Position numbers and translations under genes: made by a program
NCBI GenBank assembly: GCA_021463905.1
Contig: JAJTZA010000014.1
Span: forward strand, 1-57,905
Direction: 5' to 3'
Source of the DNA: Terrimicrobiaceae bacterium
GTDB lineage: Bacteria; Verrucomicrobiota; Verrucomicrobiia; Chthoniobacterales; Terrimicrobiaceae
DNA: 57,905 nt
Shown: positions 44,138 to 53,563 of the stretch, in pieces
Position numbering within the stretch: the first letter of the stretch is position 1
How the letters are laid out: each line of letters opens with the position of its first letter
Notes under the pieces: model-generated
Database searches by the model: none
What the model saw: the letters and a program-made list of their open reading frames with translations, nothing else
Told to the model about the DNA's origin: nothing

Positions 44138-46739
44138 GGCCCGTCATCACGAGAAGGAAGCTTGAGGGCTCGGGGATCACGACGACCTTGAGGCTGCCTG
44201 CCTCGAAGTAGGCGCTCTTGCCTCCGCCGATCGAAGTCGCATTCCCCACGCCCCAGTTCGACACATTGCTGAAGTCGAACGTGGCCGACCCGCCTATCAA
44301 TGTATAGCTGCCCTCAGCCACGCTGCCATCCAGCCCGAGGATATTGGCAATGGAGAGGCCGCCGAAAGCGACTGTGGATCCATTGACGTCGAGCGTGTCG
44401 GTGAGGCTGAAGACAATGTTGGCTCCGGAAAGCAGAGACAGGCTTCCACCAACGCTGCCATTGCCGCCAATGGCCGCCCCACTCTGAACTGTCACCAGCC
44501 CGGTGCCGGTTGCGCTGCCAGCGGTGTTGCTTACAAGGAGCGAGCCCGCCTTGACGATTGTCCCGCCGGAGTAGGAGCTGTTTGCCGTCAGCTCGAGTGT
44601 TCCTGTGCCCAGCTTCGCCAGGCCGAGAGAACCCGAGCCTGTGCCGGTCGAGTTGGCAATGGCCGCTGTGTAGGTGACAACTCCGCCCGCGTTGGAAGTG
44701 TCCATCCCGAAGGTGGAACCTGCGCGGAGTCCGTTGTTGTTGATGGTCGTCGTCAGGTTTGTCAGCAGCGTGCCCACCTGCGTGATGGAGAATTCCCCTG
44801 AGCCACCCACATTCACAGCAAAGGTCGCCCCGCTGTTCACGATGATGTTGGTCTTTGTCCAACTCGCTTCCACCGAATTATACAGCGCATCCGTTTTGGC
44901 AAACTGCAGCGTACCGTTGATCGTTGTTGTTCCGGTATACGTATTCGTTCCACTGAGAACCCATGTGCCCGCACCATTCTTGGTGATGCTGACTTTGCCG
45001 GTTCCATTGTCCGCGATGGCCGCCGCGAGGCTGTTGTTTTCGGTGTTGGTGCCGGTCAAATTCAAAGTTCGAGCACTATTCGCAGTCCCATAGGCCAGAC
45101 TGCCTGTGTTCGTGAAGTGGATCGCGCCGGTACCCGAAGCGTCCAATGTGGACGATCCAAGGCCAGCAATGGCTGAGAAAAGCCGGTCGGTGCTGTCACC
45201 CGTGCCGACATAGCGCAGGGTACTGCTATTTAACACGAGGTTGGCTGCAGCATTCGAGGAAGCTCAGATGCTGCTATTGGCCCCTCCATTGGCCAGCTTG
45301 GTCACTTCCAAAACCGCCCCACTGGCACCCAACGAAGTCACTCCGGTGTAGGAGCTGCTGGCACTTGTGAGCGAGACGTTCCCGGCAGATGCGATGGTCA
45401 CGTTTCCTGCCGTCCCCGAGCCATTGTAGTTTGCGATGGCACCGCTCACCGTCAAATTCGAGCCCCCCAGGGTGAGCGTGCGTCCGGTTCCGGAAAGATC
45501 CGACAGGTAGATCGAGCCTGACAGAACCGTCGCACCGGTGTTGGTACTGGTGATTGAGAAACTTCCAAAAGTATGGGTAATGTCTCCGCTGAGAGTCAGG
45601 TTGTTGGCACCACCCAAGGTCAGGTGAGACTTTAATGTAATAGCATTCGCAACCGCATTGGCTCCACTCAGGTCGGTGGAGGCCGCCAGAGTTCCTGCTG
45701 CATTCACGGACAATATTCCTGTGCCCAGAGAAGCTTTATTCCCCAGCACGATCGTTCCGCTACTGAGGGTGCTGCCTCCCTGGAAATTGGAACCCGCCGC
45801 ACCTTGAATGTGCAGGGTTCCCGCTCCAGATTTTCCCAAAATCCCCGTCGTCGTCTCCGCATCAATCGAACCCACGGTAAGGGTTCCCCCTGTGACAGCG
45901 ATGTTTCTATTGACGGTGCCATTGATCATGACCTTTCCCGAACCAAGGCTCAGATCGTTCGATCCAAGAAATGTGGTATTATTTTTGAGAACCAAGTTGT
46001 TGTTATTGGCCAGGGTAATCGCCCCACCAGAAGTGTTGTCAAAAGTGTTCGTGGAGCTCTCGATGATCAGAGCCCCAGAACTCAGTGCATGGGTGCTGTT
46101 GATGTTCAAAACGACGTTGCCGCTGGTAATGGTCGTATTGCCGGAGTAGGAATTGCTACCGGAAAGCGTAAAATACGATGCATTGAGCGAGTTGCCAACG
46201 AAGGAGACTCCAGAAATGGCATTGGTACTTGAGATGTCGCCCGAAAGAACCAGCGTGGGTTTGGTGGATGCTGTCGCTCCGCTTTGGGTGAAGCTGGCTG
46301 TCGTGCCCGCCGCGCCGCCGAGGATGATGTCGGAGCTGATCGTATTGCTGCCCCCGTCGGTGTTGGCGGAGGAAATGGCACTCGATGCTCCGGTGCCTGT
46401 CGAGGTGAGAGTGAGCGAACTCCCGCTGACCGTATAGCCCGAAGCAGCCGTGCCGTTGAATCGGAGGCCCTGAATCGTGGCGGGTGCCGAAAGATTCGAG
46501 GCTCTGTTGCCCACATCTTCGTAATCAGCCCGGTCGCCTGTGCCTGGAACCACGCCACCAATCCAGTTGGCACCGTCATTAAAATCCGTTCCGTTGTTAC
46601 TCCATGTCACATTCGCCGCCTGCAAGGAGACCCCTGCCAAAAATAATACGGCAATGACAAGCAAACGCACGGAAACAAATCCTCCGTGACTGGGATGGAC
46701 AAGGAACCGAAAGAGACTGTGAGAGGACGTTTTTTTCAT
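44100..46739 (-). pseudogene. PEP-CTERM autotransporter-repeat protein interrupted by one in-frame TGA at 45264-45266
   Basis: ORFs 45264-46790 and 44100-45236 share a frame; joined they read ...EVTKLANGGANSSI*ASSNAAANLVLNSSTLRYVGTGDSTDRLF.... Repeats ITKNGAGTWVLSGTNTYTGTTTINGTLQ, LAKLGTGTLELTANSSYSGGTIVKAGSLLV; C-terminal PEP-CTERM VIPEPSSFLLVMTGLAAGVLAFRRRK. Confidence 0.9.
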
Positions 46740-46761
46740 GGTTTTTGGGTTGTGTGGGGCA

Positions 46762-46790
46762 TTCAACTGCAAGCACGTGCTAACTGTCAA
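46762..46790 (-). promoter_or_regulatory. Candidate promoter/operator of the PEP-CTERM gene
   Basis: Minus strand TTGACA (46785-46790) followed within the spacer by perfect palindrome AGCACGTGCT (46772-46781), a central-CG dyad typical of LacI-family operators; weak -10. Confidence 0.4.
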
Positions 46791-46853
46791 TATATTTTTT
46801 ATTTTTTTAATAGGTCATGGAGCTTTGCCAGCGGCCCCGGCGGTCCGCCATTC

Positions 46854-48065
46854 CTATTCCATAAACTCCACCTTTTGAAGACGGGGAACTTCGGCGGTTG
46901 GCTCGGGGTATTCAAAGACCTTGCCTTCAAAATTGCGAATGACCACTTTTTCCTGGTCGTGGTAGAGGACGTAGCCGGGGTTGATGGGAACTTTCCCGCC
47001 GCCGCCGGGGGCGTCAATGACGAGCTGCGGGACGGCGTAGCCGGAGGTGAAGCCGCGGAGAGCCTCGATGATTTCGATGCCCTTGGCCACGCTGGCGCGG
47101 AAGTGGGCTGAGCCTTTGATGAGGTCGCATTGGTAGAGGTAATAGGGGCGGACGCGGCACATGAGCAGCTTGTGAACCAGTTCCTTCATCACAGGGACGT
47201 TGTCGTTCACTCCCGAGAGGAGAACGCTTTGATTTCCCAGAGGGACGCCGGCGTTGGCCAGACGCCCGAGCGCGTCGCGAACTTCCACGGTCAGCTCGCG
47301 CGGGTGATTCACATGGATGCTCATCCACAGCGGATGAAATTTTGCCAGCATCGCGCACAATTCGGGTGTGATCCGCTGCGGCAGGAAAATGGGCACCCGG
47401 CTTCCAATGCGCAGGAACTGGATGTGGGGGATGGCACGCAGGCGGGTCAGAATGGTTTCGAGGCGGCGATCCGAAAGCAGGAGTGCGTCTCCGCCGGAGA
47501 TCAACACGTCGCGAATCTCCGTGTGAGCTTCCAGATAGCGGTAGGCCTCATCAAAGTCGGTGTGCAGTTCCTGCTCGCCCACCCCGCTTACCACGCGGCT
47601 GCGCGTGCAGTACCGGCAATACGAAGCGCAACGATCCGTCACCAAAAAGAGGACACGGTCCGGGTAGCGGTGCACGAGGCCCGGCGCCGGCATGTGCGAA
47701 TCCTCCCCACAGGGGTCCGCCATTTCCCAGGACGACACAACCCCCTCCTCCTCGCGCGGGATCACCTGACGCCGAATCGGACAGTCCGGATCCTCCGGAG
47801 CGATCAGATTAAAAAAATGCGGGGTGACGGAAAACGCCAGCTTGTTGCGCGCCAGGATGATCCCCGCCCGCTCCGCCGGAGAGAGCGCAATGCGCGACTC
47901 CACCTCCTCGAGCGTGCCCACCCGATGACGCAACTGCCACCGCCAGTCGTCCCACTCGACAGCAGGAACCCCAGGCCAAAAACCCGGTGCATGGGAAACA
48001 AACTCTATGCGCCCCGCCGGGGCCTCGCTCGTCACGGAATCAATCCGCTTGGGATATGCAGACAT
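46854..48065 (-). CDS. KamA-family radical SAM protein (lysine 2,3-aminomutase-like)
   Basis: CASYCRYCTRSRVV radical-SAM motif; DVLISGGDALLLSDRRLETILTRLRAIPHIQFLRIGSRVPIFLPQRI; NQSVLLSGVNDNVPVMKELVHKLLMCRVRPYYLYQCDLIKGSAHFRA. Confidence 0.92.
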   Translation of the reverse strand: MSAYPKRIDSVTSEAPAGRIEFVSHAPGFWPGVPAVEWDDWRWQLRHRVGTLEEVESRIALSPAERAGIILARNKLAFSVTPHFFNLIAPEDPDCPIRRQVIPREEEGVVSSWEMADPCGEDSHMPAPGLVHRYPDRVLFLVTDRCASYCRYCTRSRVVSGVGEQELHTDFDEAYRYLEAHTEIRDVLISGGDALLLSDRRLETILTRLRAIPHIQFLRIGSRVPIFLPQRITPELCAMLAKFHPLWMSIHVNHPRELTVEVRDALGRLANAGVPLGNQSVLLSGVNDNVPVMKELVHKLLMCRVRPYYLYQCDLIKGSAHFRASVAKGIEIIEALRGFTSGYAVPQLVIDAPGGGGKVPINPGYVLYHDQEKVVIRNFEGKVFEYPEPTAEVPRLQKVEFME

Positions 48066-48151
48066 GTGAAAACGAAAAATGTAAACCACGGGTGGGCTTT
48101 GTCAAATGGTGAGGGGAAAGGGGAAAAGCGGATCGTCATGGATGAGTCCCA

Positions 48152-50380
48152 TCAAAACAGGGAATCCTGCATCGGAAGAAAGGCGCGAAACTTTGCAGCG
48201 AGGTCCTGTAGCTTGGCGCGGTAGTAGGAGAGGTTCACGTCCGGACATCCAGGATCAAATTCCTCGAGTCGCCGGGCGTCCTCGTATGCGACGACTTTTT
48301 TGCTGGTGCCGGAAATATAGTAGCTGACCTGATCGCCTGCCACGTAGGGGCGGCCCGACGCGAGCGCAAGTTCAAATGCTGCGGAGCGGTTACGGGAGGA
48401 TTGGGAAATTTTTCGTTTATAGGATTCCGGGGAATCCTGCAGGGTCTCGGTCTTGGCCAATTTCTCAATGGGCAGGGTGCCCATGCGCTGCAACCACTCC
48501 TCTTCGAGAGCGGCAGCATCTTTCGCGCGGCCCTCCAGAAGGTTGCGGATGAGTGCCTCGAGGTATTCCCGAAGGTAGGGTTCCATGCCGCGCGATTTCA
48601 GGGCCGCGCCCTTGACGGCAATGCGTCCATCGGGGGGAAGGAGCGCATAATTTTTCGCCTTATAGGAAAACATGGCCACGTATCGCCTGCCAAATTCGAC
48701 CTCGATGCCGGCGGGAAGGCTCTCCGCCATGCGCGCGCCGAGCACCTCGGGAGACACACCCTCGGGTGGATGAAAATAGACACCATCCGTGTCAATTTCA
48801 ATCACCCGCGCACCCTGTCCTCGCAGCCAGTCCACCATGTCGGTCAATATCTGACGCCCACGCGCGGTGACATCCTCCGCTGCCGAAAGATCCGCAAAGT
48901 GTCCCTGCGAAAATCCCAAGTATCCGTAGAAGGAATTGATGAGTGTTTTGAAAGCCTGCTGGAGAGCGTCGAGGCCCGCTTTTTTGCGGGGGTCGGACTC
49001 CGTGCGCGCGTCGGCCTTTGCCTGGAGACGAAATTCGCGCAGATCCGCAAGCAGGGACGGGAAGGTTCCGAGCCGGTCCCTGGCTGGAGCAATGTCAAAC
49101 GCCAGAATGACGGAGGGATACAGAGAGGAAGCGTCGCAGTGCCAGACCTCGCGAATGACCCCCGTCTCAAAAATATCCGTCAACCCGCCAGGAAATGGTC
49201 GCATCTCTGGAGGAAGGGGGATCGAATGTCCACGCCGCAGGTATTCGCGCAAAAAGAGCATGTCAATTTTTGTCGCATTTCCGCGCAAGATCACGTCCTG
49301 GTAATTCAGGGGAAACATCTGGCTCTGGTAAAAGGAGCTGCCGGAGAGCGCGGCGGCCACCGAGCGCGTCTCCCGGACATCCTGCAGGGCATACATCCGG
49401 AAATCGGCTGACCCATCCCTCCACGTGCGGGCAATGTCTTTTCCGGGAATTTGAACGCGCTCCGGCTCGGCCACCTGGAGGTGACGGGCGAGTGCTTTGA
49501 GACCAAAGCTGTCCAGTTCCCGCGTGGCGACATCGTATAGTTGCGCCAAAATGTAGGTGTCCACGAAGTGGCGTCCGTAGGTGCTGAAGCGCGTGTATTG
49601 GATCGTCTTCTCGGCAATTTGCAGGCGGGATGCCCGGGAGGTCATGGCCTCGCCACCGCGCCCCCAGCCCAGGAGAACGCGGTGTTTCTTCGCCCGCGCC
49701 GCTAAAAACGGAAGATCGAAACGGAAGAGGTTATGACCTTCAATGACATCAGGGTTTCGTGCGCGAATCAGCCGCGAGCATTCTTCGAGGATGCTTTTCT
49801 CGGAATCTGCGTCGTCCGGTTTCGCGAGCAGGAACTCCTCCCAGCCCGTGTTGTCCGAAAGGGCAATCGCCGCGATCTGATCCCTCGCCGCATTTGAGAA
49901 CCCGTGACCGTCTGCCGTGTCCGTCTCAATATCAATCTGGAGCCGGCGAATGTCGTCGAACCCCATGCCCTTAAAAAGCGTCCTTCCCGTAACCGCCAGA
50001 AAATGCGTCGCGGGATCGCTCCACGTGAAATAGGTCGAGCCTGCCGACTTGAGTGTTCTTTGCAGAGCCAGCAGCTCCCCCCACCCGCCGCAACGCACCA
50101 GCCAATCCAGCCCGAGTCCACCCTCGAGCCGCTCGGCACCCGGCCCGCCCTGGGCTGACCACAAAACCGGCCTCAAAGGAAAATGCTCGGAACGCACCGC
50201 CTCCCCGTCGCGAAAAAACGCCTCGATCCCCGCATCACCCCGGGGCTCGACCGCCACCAGCCCGCACCCGGCATCCGCACCAAAAAGCGCCGTGTTGGAA
50301 TATGCCCCGTCTCTCATCCCGCCCTCCGGTGATCCACCCTCTGCGCTTATTCCCATCCTGCTCCCATCACTTGAAGACAT
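48152..50380 (-). CDS. Family B DNA polymerase with 3'-5' exonuclease domain
   Basis: Exo I LQIDIETDT; motif A CDASSLYPSVILAF; motif B AFKTLINSFYGYLGF; motif C VIEIDTDGVYF. Confidence 0.9.
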   Translation of the reverse strand: MSSSDGSRMGISAEGGSPEGGMRDGAYSNTALFGADAGCGLVAVEPRGDAGIEAFFRDGEAVRSEHFPLRPVLWSAQGGPGAERLEGGLGLDWLVRCGGWGELLALQRTLKSAGSTYFTWSDPATHFLAVTGRTLFKGMGFDDIRRLQIDIETDTADGHGFSNAARDQIAAIALSDNTGWEEFLLAKPDDADSEKSILEECSRLIRARNPDVIEGHNLFRFDLPFLAARAKKHRVLLGWGRGGEAMTSRASRLQIAEKTIQYTRFSTYGRHFVDTYILAQLYDVATRELDSFGLKALARHLQVAEPERVQIPGKDIARTWRDGSADFRMYALQDVRETRSVAAALSGSSFYQSQMFPLNYQDVILRGNATKIDMLFLREYLRRGHSIPLPPEMRPFPGGLTDIFETGVIREVWHCDASSLYPSVILAFDIAPARDRLGTFPSLLADLREFRLQAKADARTESDPRKKAGLDALQQAFKTLINSFYGYLGFSQGHFADLSAAEDVTARGRQILTDMVDWLRGQGARVIEIDTDGVYFHPPEGVSPEVLGARMAESLPAGIEVEFGRRYVAMFSYKAKNYALLPPDGRIAVKGAALKSRGMEPYLREYLEALIRNLLEGRAKDAAALEEEWLQRMGTLPIEKLAKTETLQDSPESYKRKISQSSRNRSAAFELALASGRPYVAGDQVSYYISGTSKKVVAYEDARRLEEFDPGCPDVNLSYYRAKLQDLAAKFRAFLPMQDSLF

Positions 50381-50457
50381 TCCATTCGATACGGTCGCTC
50401 AGGGTTGGCATGGGATCAAGGAATGAAAGAACGGGCTCCTGGATTTGGAAACTTCTC

Positions 50458-51342
50458 CTACGGCTTCCAGCGTTTGAGGGATTCCTCGTGGAAGTGGGAT
50501 TTGCGGAAGCGGCGGTTGAGAATCCCATAGCGGGGACTCAGCAAACAGGCGAGAAGAAAGACCACGCCGAGCGTCATCACGATGGCCGGCCCCGAGGGGA
50601 TGTCGGTCTGGTAGGAAACGAGCAGACCAACCGCAGCACCCGCCGCTCCCAAAACGCCCCCCATCCAGGGAAGCCGCCCGTAGTTGTCAGAGATCAGGTA
50701 CACGGTGGCGGCGGGCAACACCATGAGCCCGAGAGAAAGCAGCACGCCCACCGCCTGCAGGGAGGCCAGCATGGCGAGAACAACCAGCGCCACCAGCCCG
50801 GCCATGATCACCCCCACGGGAACCCCCTGGCTTCGCGCCACCGAGGCCTCAAAGAGCGCCAACTGGAGAGGCCGCGCAAAGAGCGTCAGGAGGAAGATGA
50901 CACATCCTCCGACTCCGTAACAAATCCAGAGGTCGGAGTCGGCCAGGCCGAGAATGTTTCCAAAGAGAAAGTGGTCGAGGCTTACGGGAACGCGCGCAAA
51001 TTTCATGAGGGCGATGCCCACGGCAAACGCGGTAATATAGAGGCAGGCGATGGTGGTGTCCTCCTTCAGCCGGGATGCGCCTGAAAGAAAGTGTCCGCCC
51101 AGCGCGACCATGAGCGTAGCTACCAGTCCGCCAATCAGCAGGCCCGCCGGATTGAGGCCGACGAAAATTGCGGCGACCGCCAGTCCGGGAAGGAGGGAGT
51201 GGGAGAGCGCATCGGCGATCAGAGCCATCCGCCGCAAAACCACATAGGCGCCCAGGAAGCCATTGGTAAAGCCAATCATCACACAGGCCAGGAGCGCCCG
51301 GCGCATGAATTCGTGATCAAAGGGCTCGACAAAAAAGCTCAT
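50458..51342 (-). CDS. Metal ABC transporter permease (ZnuB/MntB-like)
   Basis: Multi-TM ABC-3 family: FTNGFLGAYVVLRRMALIADALSHSLLPGLAVAAIF; AVGVLLSLGLMVLPAATVYLIS. Confidence 0.92.
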   Translation of the reverse strand: MSFFVEPFDHEFMRRALLACVMIGFTNGFLGAYVVLRRMALIADALSHSLLPGLAVAAIFVGLNPAGLLIGGLVATLMVALGGHFLSGASRLKEDTTIACLYITAFAVGIALMKFARVPVSLDHFLFGNILGLADSDLWICYGVGGCVIFLLTLFARPLQLALFEASVARSQGVPVGVIMAGLVALVVLAMLASLQAVGVLLSLGLMVLPAATVYLISDNYGRLPWMGGVLGAAGAAVGLLVSYQTDIPSGPAIVMTLGVVFLLACLLSPRYGILNRRFRKSHFHEESLKRWKP

Positions 51343-52067
51343 GTGGGTGTGGGTGCTCCTGAAAAGATGGTGGTGGAATACGCGCGGGAAATGGTTTCCG
51401 GCGTGAAGGCGTCGGCGACGGAGCCTGCTGCGACGAGTTCGCCATTCAGGAGGATGACCTGGTCAAAGAGTTCCGGCACCGAATTCAGGTCGTGGTGAGA
51501 GGCGATGACGAGCTTGCCCAGTGCCCGCAGATGGCGCAGGGCGTTCGAGAATGCCTTCCGTCCATTGGCATCGAGGCCGGTGAAGGGTTCGTCGAGCAGA
51601 TAGATGGTGGCCTGTTGTGCGAGAGCGCGGGCCAGAAATGCGCGTTGCTGCTGACCGCCGGACAGCGCGTTGATTTGTCGTTGAGCGAGGGGAGCGAGCG
51701 CAGTGATGGACATGGCCTCCTCGACAATTTCCGCATCATTCGCTCCAAAGGCCCGCCAGGGCCCAAGTGCCCCGTAGCGTCCCATCTCCACCAGTGCCCT
51801 GACCGTCAGCGGGAAGTCCCAATCCACGGCCTCGCGCTGCGGAACGTATGCCACGACGGAACGCCCCCCGGGAACAGAAATTTTCACATGTCCGGTTTCG
51901 AGGGGCAGGAGGCCTGCGATGGCCTTGAGCAGGGAAGTTTTCCCGGCGCCGTTGGGCCCGAGCAATCCGACCAGCGAGCCTCCCGGCAATTGGATGTTCA
52001 AGTGATGGACAGCCGGGATGCGGTGGTAGGAGACGGTCAGGTCTTCGATGCGCAGGATCGGCGTCAT
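51339..52067 (-). CDS. Metal ABC transporter ATP-binding protein (ZnuC/MntA-like)
   Basis: Walker A LLGPNGAGKTSLLKAIAGLLPLETG; signature LSGGQQQRAFLARALAQQATIYLLDEPFTGLD; DWDFPLTVRALVEMGRYG. Confidence 0.95.
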   Translation of the reverse strand: MTPILRIEDLTVSYHRIPAVHHLNIQLPGGSLVGLLGPNGAGKTSLLKAIAGLLPLETGHVKISVPGGRSVVAYVPQREAVDWDFPLTVRALVEMGRYGALGPWRAFGANDAEIVEEAMSITALAPLAQRQINALSGGQQQRAFLARALAQQATIYLLDEPFTGLDANGRKAFSNALRHLRALGKLVIASHHDLNSVPELFDQVILLNGELVAAGSVADAFTPETISRAYSTTIFSGAPTPT

Positions 52068-52501
52068 GGTGCTCCCTCCCCGTCCGTGGCCGCCGCCGGG
52101 ATGGTCAGGACACCCCGTACCGAGGCCTCTCCCCAGAATGTCTGCACGGCAAGCAATTCTCCATCCCTGCGAACTTCCACGCGCACCGCCAGACGCCCTT
52201 CCGGGATCGAGGCGGCAATGACCAAATCCGCTCCTTCCGCCGACAGCGGAACCTGTTTCTCAAAGGCTCCCTCACCCTCTGGAGAAACGGCCAGGATCGC
52301 GCCTGCCGAGGAGAGGGTGACATGGGCAGGCGGCAGGCTTTCGACGAGGAGCAGGGCGGGGCGGGGTGGTTGCGTGCTGGTCTGCGATGCGACGACACTG
52401 GGGGGAGGCGGTTTTCCGGAAGTCAGCCGGAGCACCGGAATGCCAAGAAGCAGGAAACCCACGACGACCAGAGCCGATTGCCAAAGCGGAGAGCCTTTCA
52501 T
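52064..52501 (-). CDS. Small membrane-anchored protein of unknown function inside metal ABC operon
   Basis: Single N-terminal TM segment SALVVVGFLLLGIPVLRL then a beta-rich domain; 4-nt overlaps with both neighbours. Confidence 0.7.
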   Translation of the reverse strand: MKGSPLWQSALVVVGFLLLGIPVLRLTSGKPPPPSVVASQTSTQPPRPALLLVESLPPAHVTLSSAGAILAVSPEGEGAFEKQVPLSAEGADLVIAASIPEGRLAVRVEVRRDGELLAVQTFWGEASVRGVLTIPAAATDGEGAP

Positions 52502-53442
52502 GGCGCCGGACGCAAAGCTTCGACAATCGTGGATATATTGTGCCGCATCATCTCCTCATAAGTCCGGACTCCCCCGGAACCGGGACCGTCCGCAATCAAT
52601 TCGCCACCCATGCGCGCACCCGTTTCCCGCATGATTTCCGACAGCGCCTTCGGATTTTCCCCCTGCTCGGCAAAGACCGCACGAACCCCTCTCGCCCGCA
52701 TTTTGGCGATGATCTCACTTACACGCTGGGGAGTGGGTTGATTGGTGGCCTTGATGTCCATGAGTGGGATCGTCACAAAACCAAAATCGCGCGCAAAATA
52801 CCCGAATCCATCATGGGGCGTGACCAACACCCGGACGGATTTTGGCAGGGAGGCAATTTCAAGCGCGGCCCATTCCTTCAGGCTCTCCAGCGAAGCCAGG
52901 AGCGCGGAGGCCCGCGCTTCGTAGCCGTCCCGGCCCTCCGGATCGGCCTCCCCAAACACATCACGGATTTTCCGTGCGGCAGCGCTCACGTTCGACAGGC
53001 TCTGCCACCAGTGCGGGTCGGCCATCTCCACCGAGCCCTGGGTTGCGGGAAAGCGCAGGGGCTTGACGGATTTTCCCAGCAGGACGTATTGCGGGCCGCC
53101 GGACGTGGCGGCCATCAGCTTGGGCAGGTAACTCTCCAGCCCCAGGCCCGCCGCCAGGACGATCCGGGCCTCGGCCACCGCACGAATTTCCGACGGGCCC
53201 GGCTCGAAGTGGTGCGGGTCGCCACCCGACCGGACAATCTCCACAACCTCGACACGATCACCACCGATCCGACGCGCCAGATCCGTCGCCACGGGATGCA
53301 ACGATGCCACCCGGAGCTTCTCCCCGTAGGCAGAACCCGCCACCACAACAACCCCGGCAGCAATGACTGTCAAAAAAATCCCCCGCATCTCCATCAGCGA
53401 TTTCTCTTCCATCCCATGGAGGTCTAGCAAGCGCAGAATCAC
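52498..53442 (-). CDS. Metal ABC transporter substrate-binding protein (ZnuA/MntC-like)
   Basis: KLRVASLHPVATDLARRIGGDRVEVVEIVRSGGDPHHFEPGPSEIRAVAEARIVLAAGLGLESYLPKL; DPHWWQSL; TPHDGFGYFARDFGF; FAEQGENPKALSEI. Start codon uncertain. Confidence 0.93.
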   Translation of the reverse strand: MILRLLDLHGMEEKSLMEMRGIFLTVIAAGVVVVAGSAYGEKLRVASLHPVATDLARRIGGDRVEVVEIVRSGGDPHHFEPGPSEIRAVAEARIVLAAGLGLESYLPKLMAATSGGPQYVLLGKSVKPLRFPATQGSVEMADPHWWQSLSNVSAAARKIRDVFGEADPEGRDGYEARASALLASLESLKEWAALEIASLPKSVRVLVTPHDGFGYFARDFGFVTIPLMDIKATNQPTPQRVSEIIAKMRARGVRAVFAEQGENPKALSEIMRETGARMGGELIADGPGSGGVRTYEEMMRHNISTIVEALRPAP

Positions 53443-53563
53443 TCGACACCCGTGCTTTTCTTAATTTTATGAAGTGCATTGACATCTCCGCTCTCCACGG
53501 GATGATCCCTTGCGGCCCGTGATATCCGGCGCAGGGTGCCCGCACCAGCACACACAACCAATC

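Noticed and set aside
44100-46790. TGA in the PEP-CTERM gene as a selenocysteine codon
   Set aside because: The family context calls for Gly in a non-catalytic surface repeat and I saw no obvious SECIS-like hairpin immediately downstream; a nonsense mutation is simpler.
47130-48224. 364-aa plus-strand ORF
   Set aside because: Antisense to kamA-like gene; no motifs.
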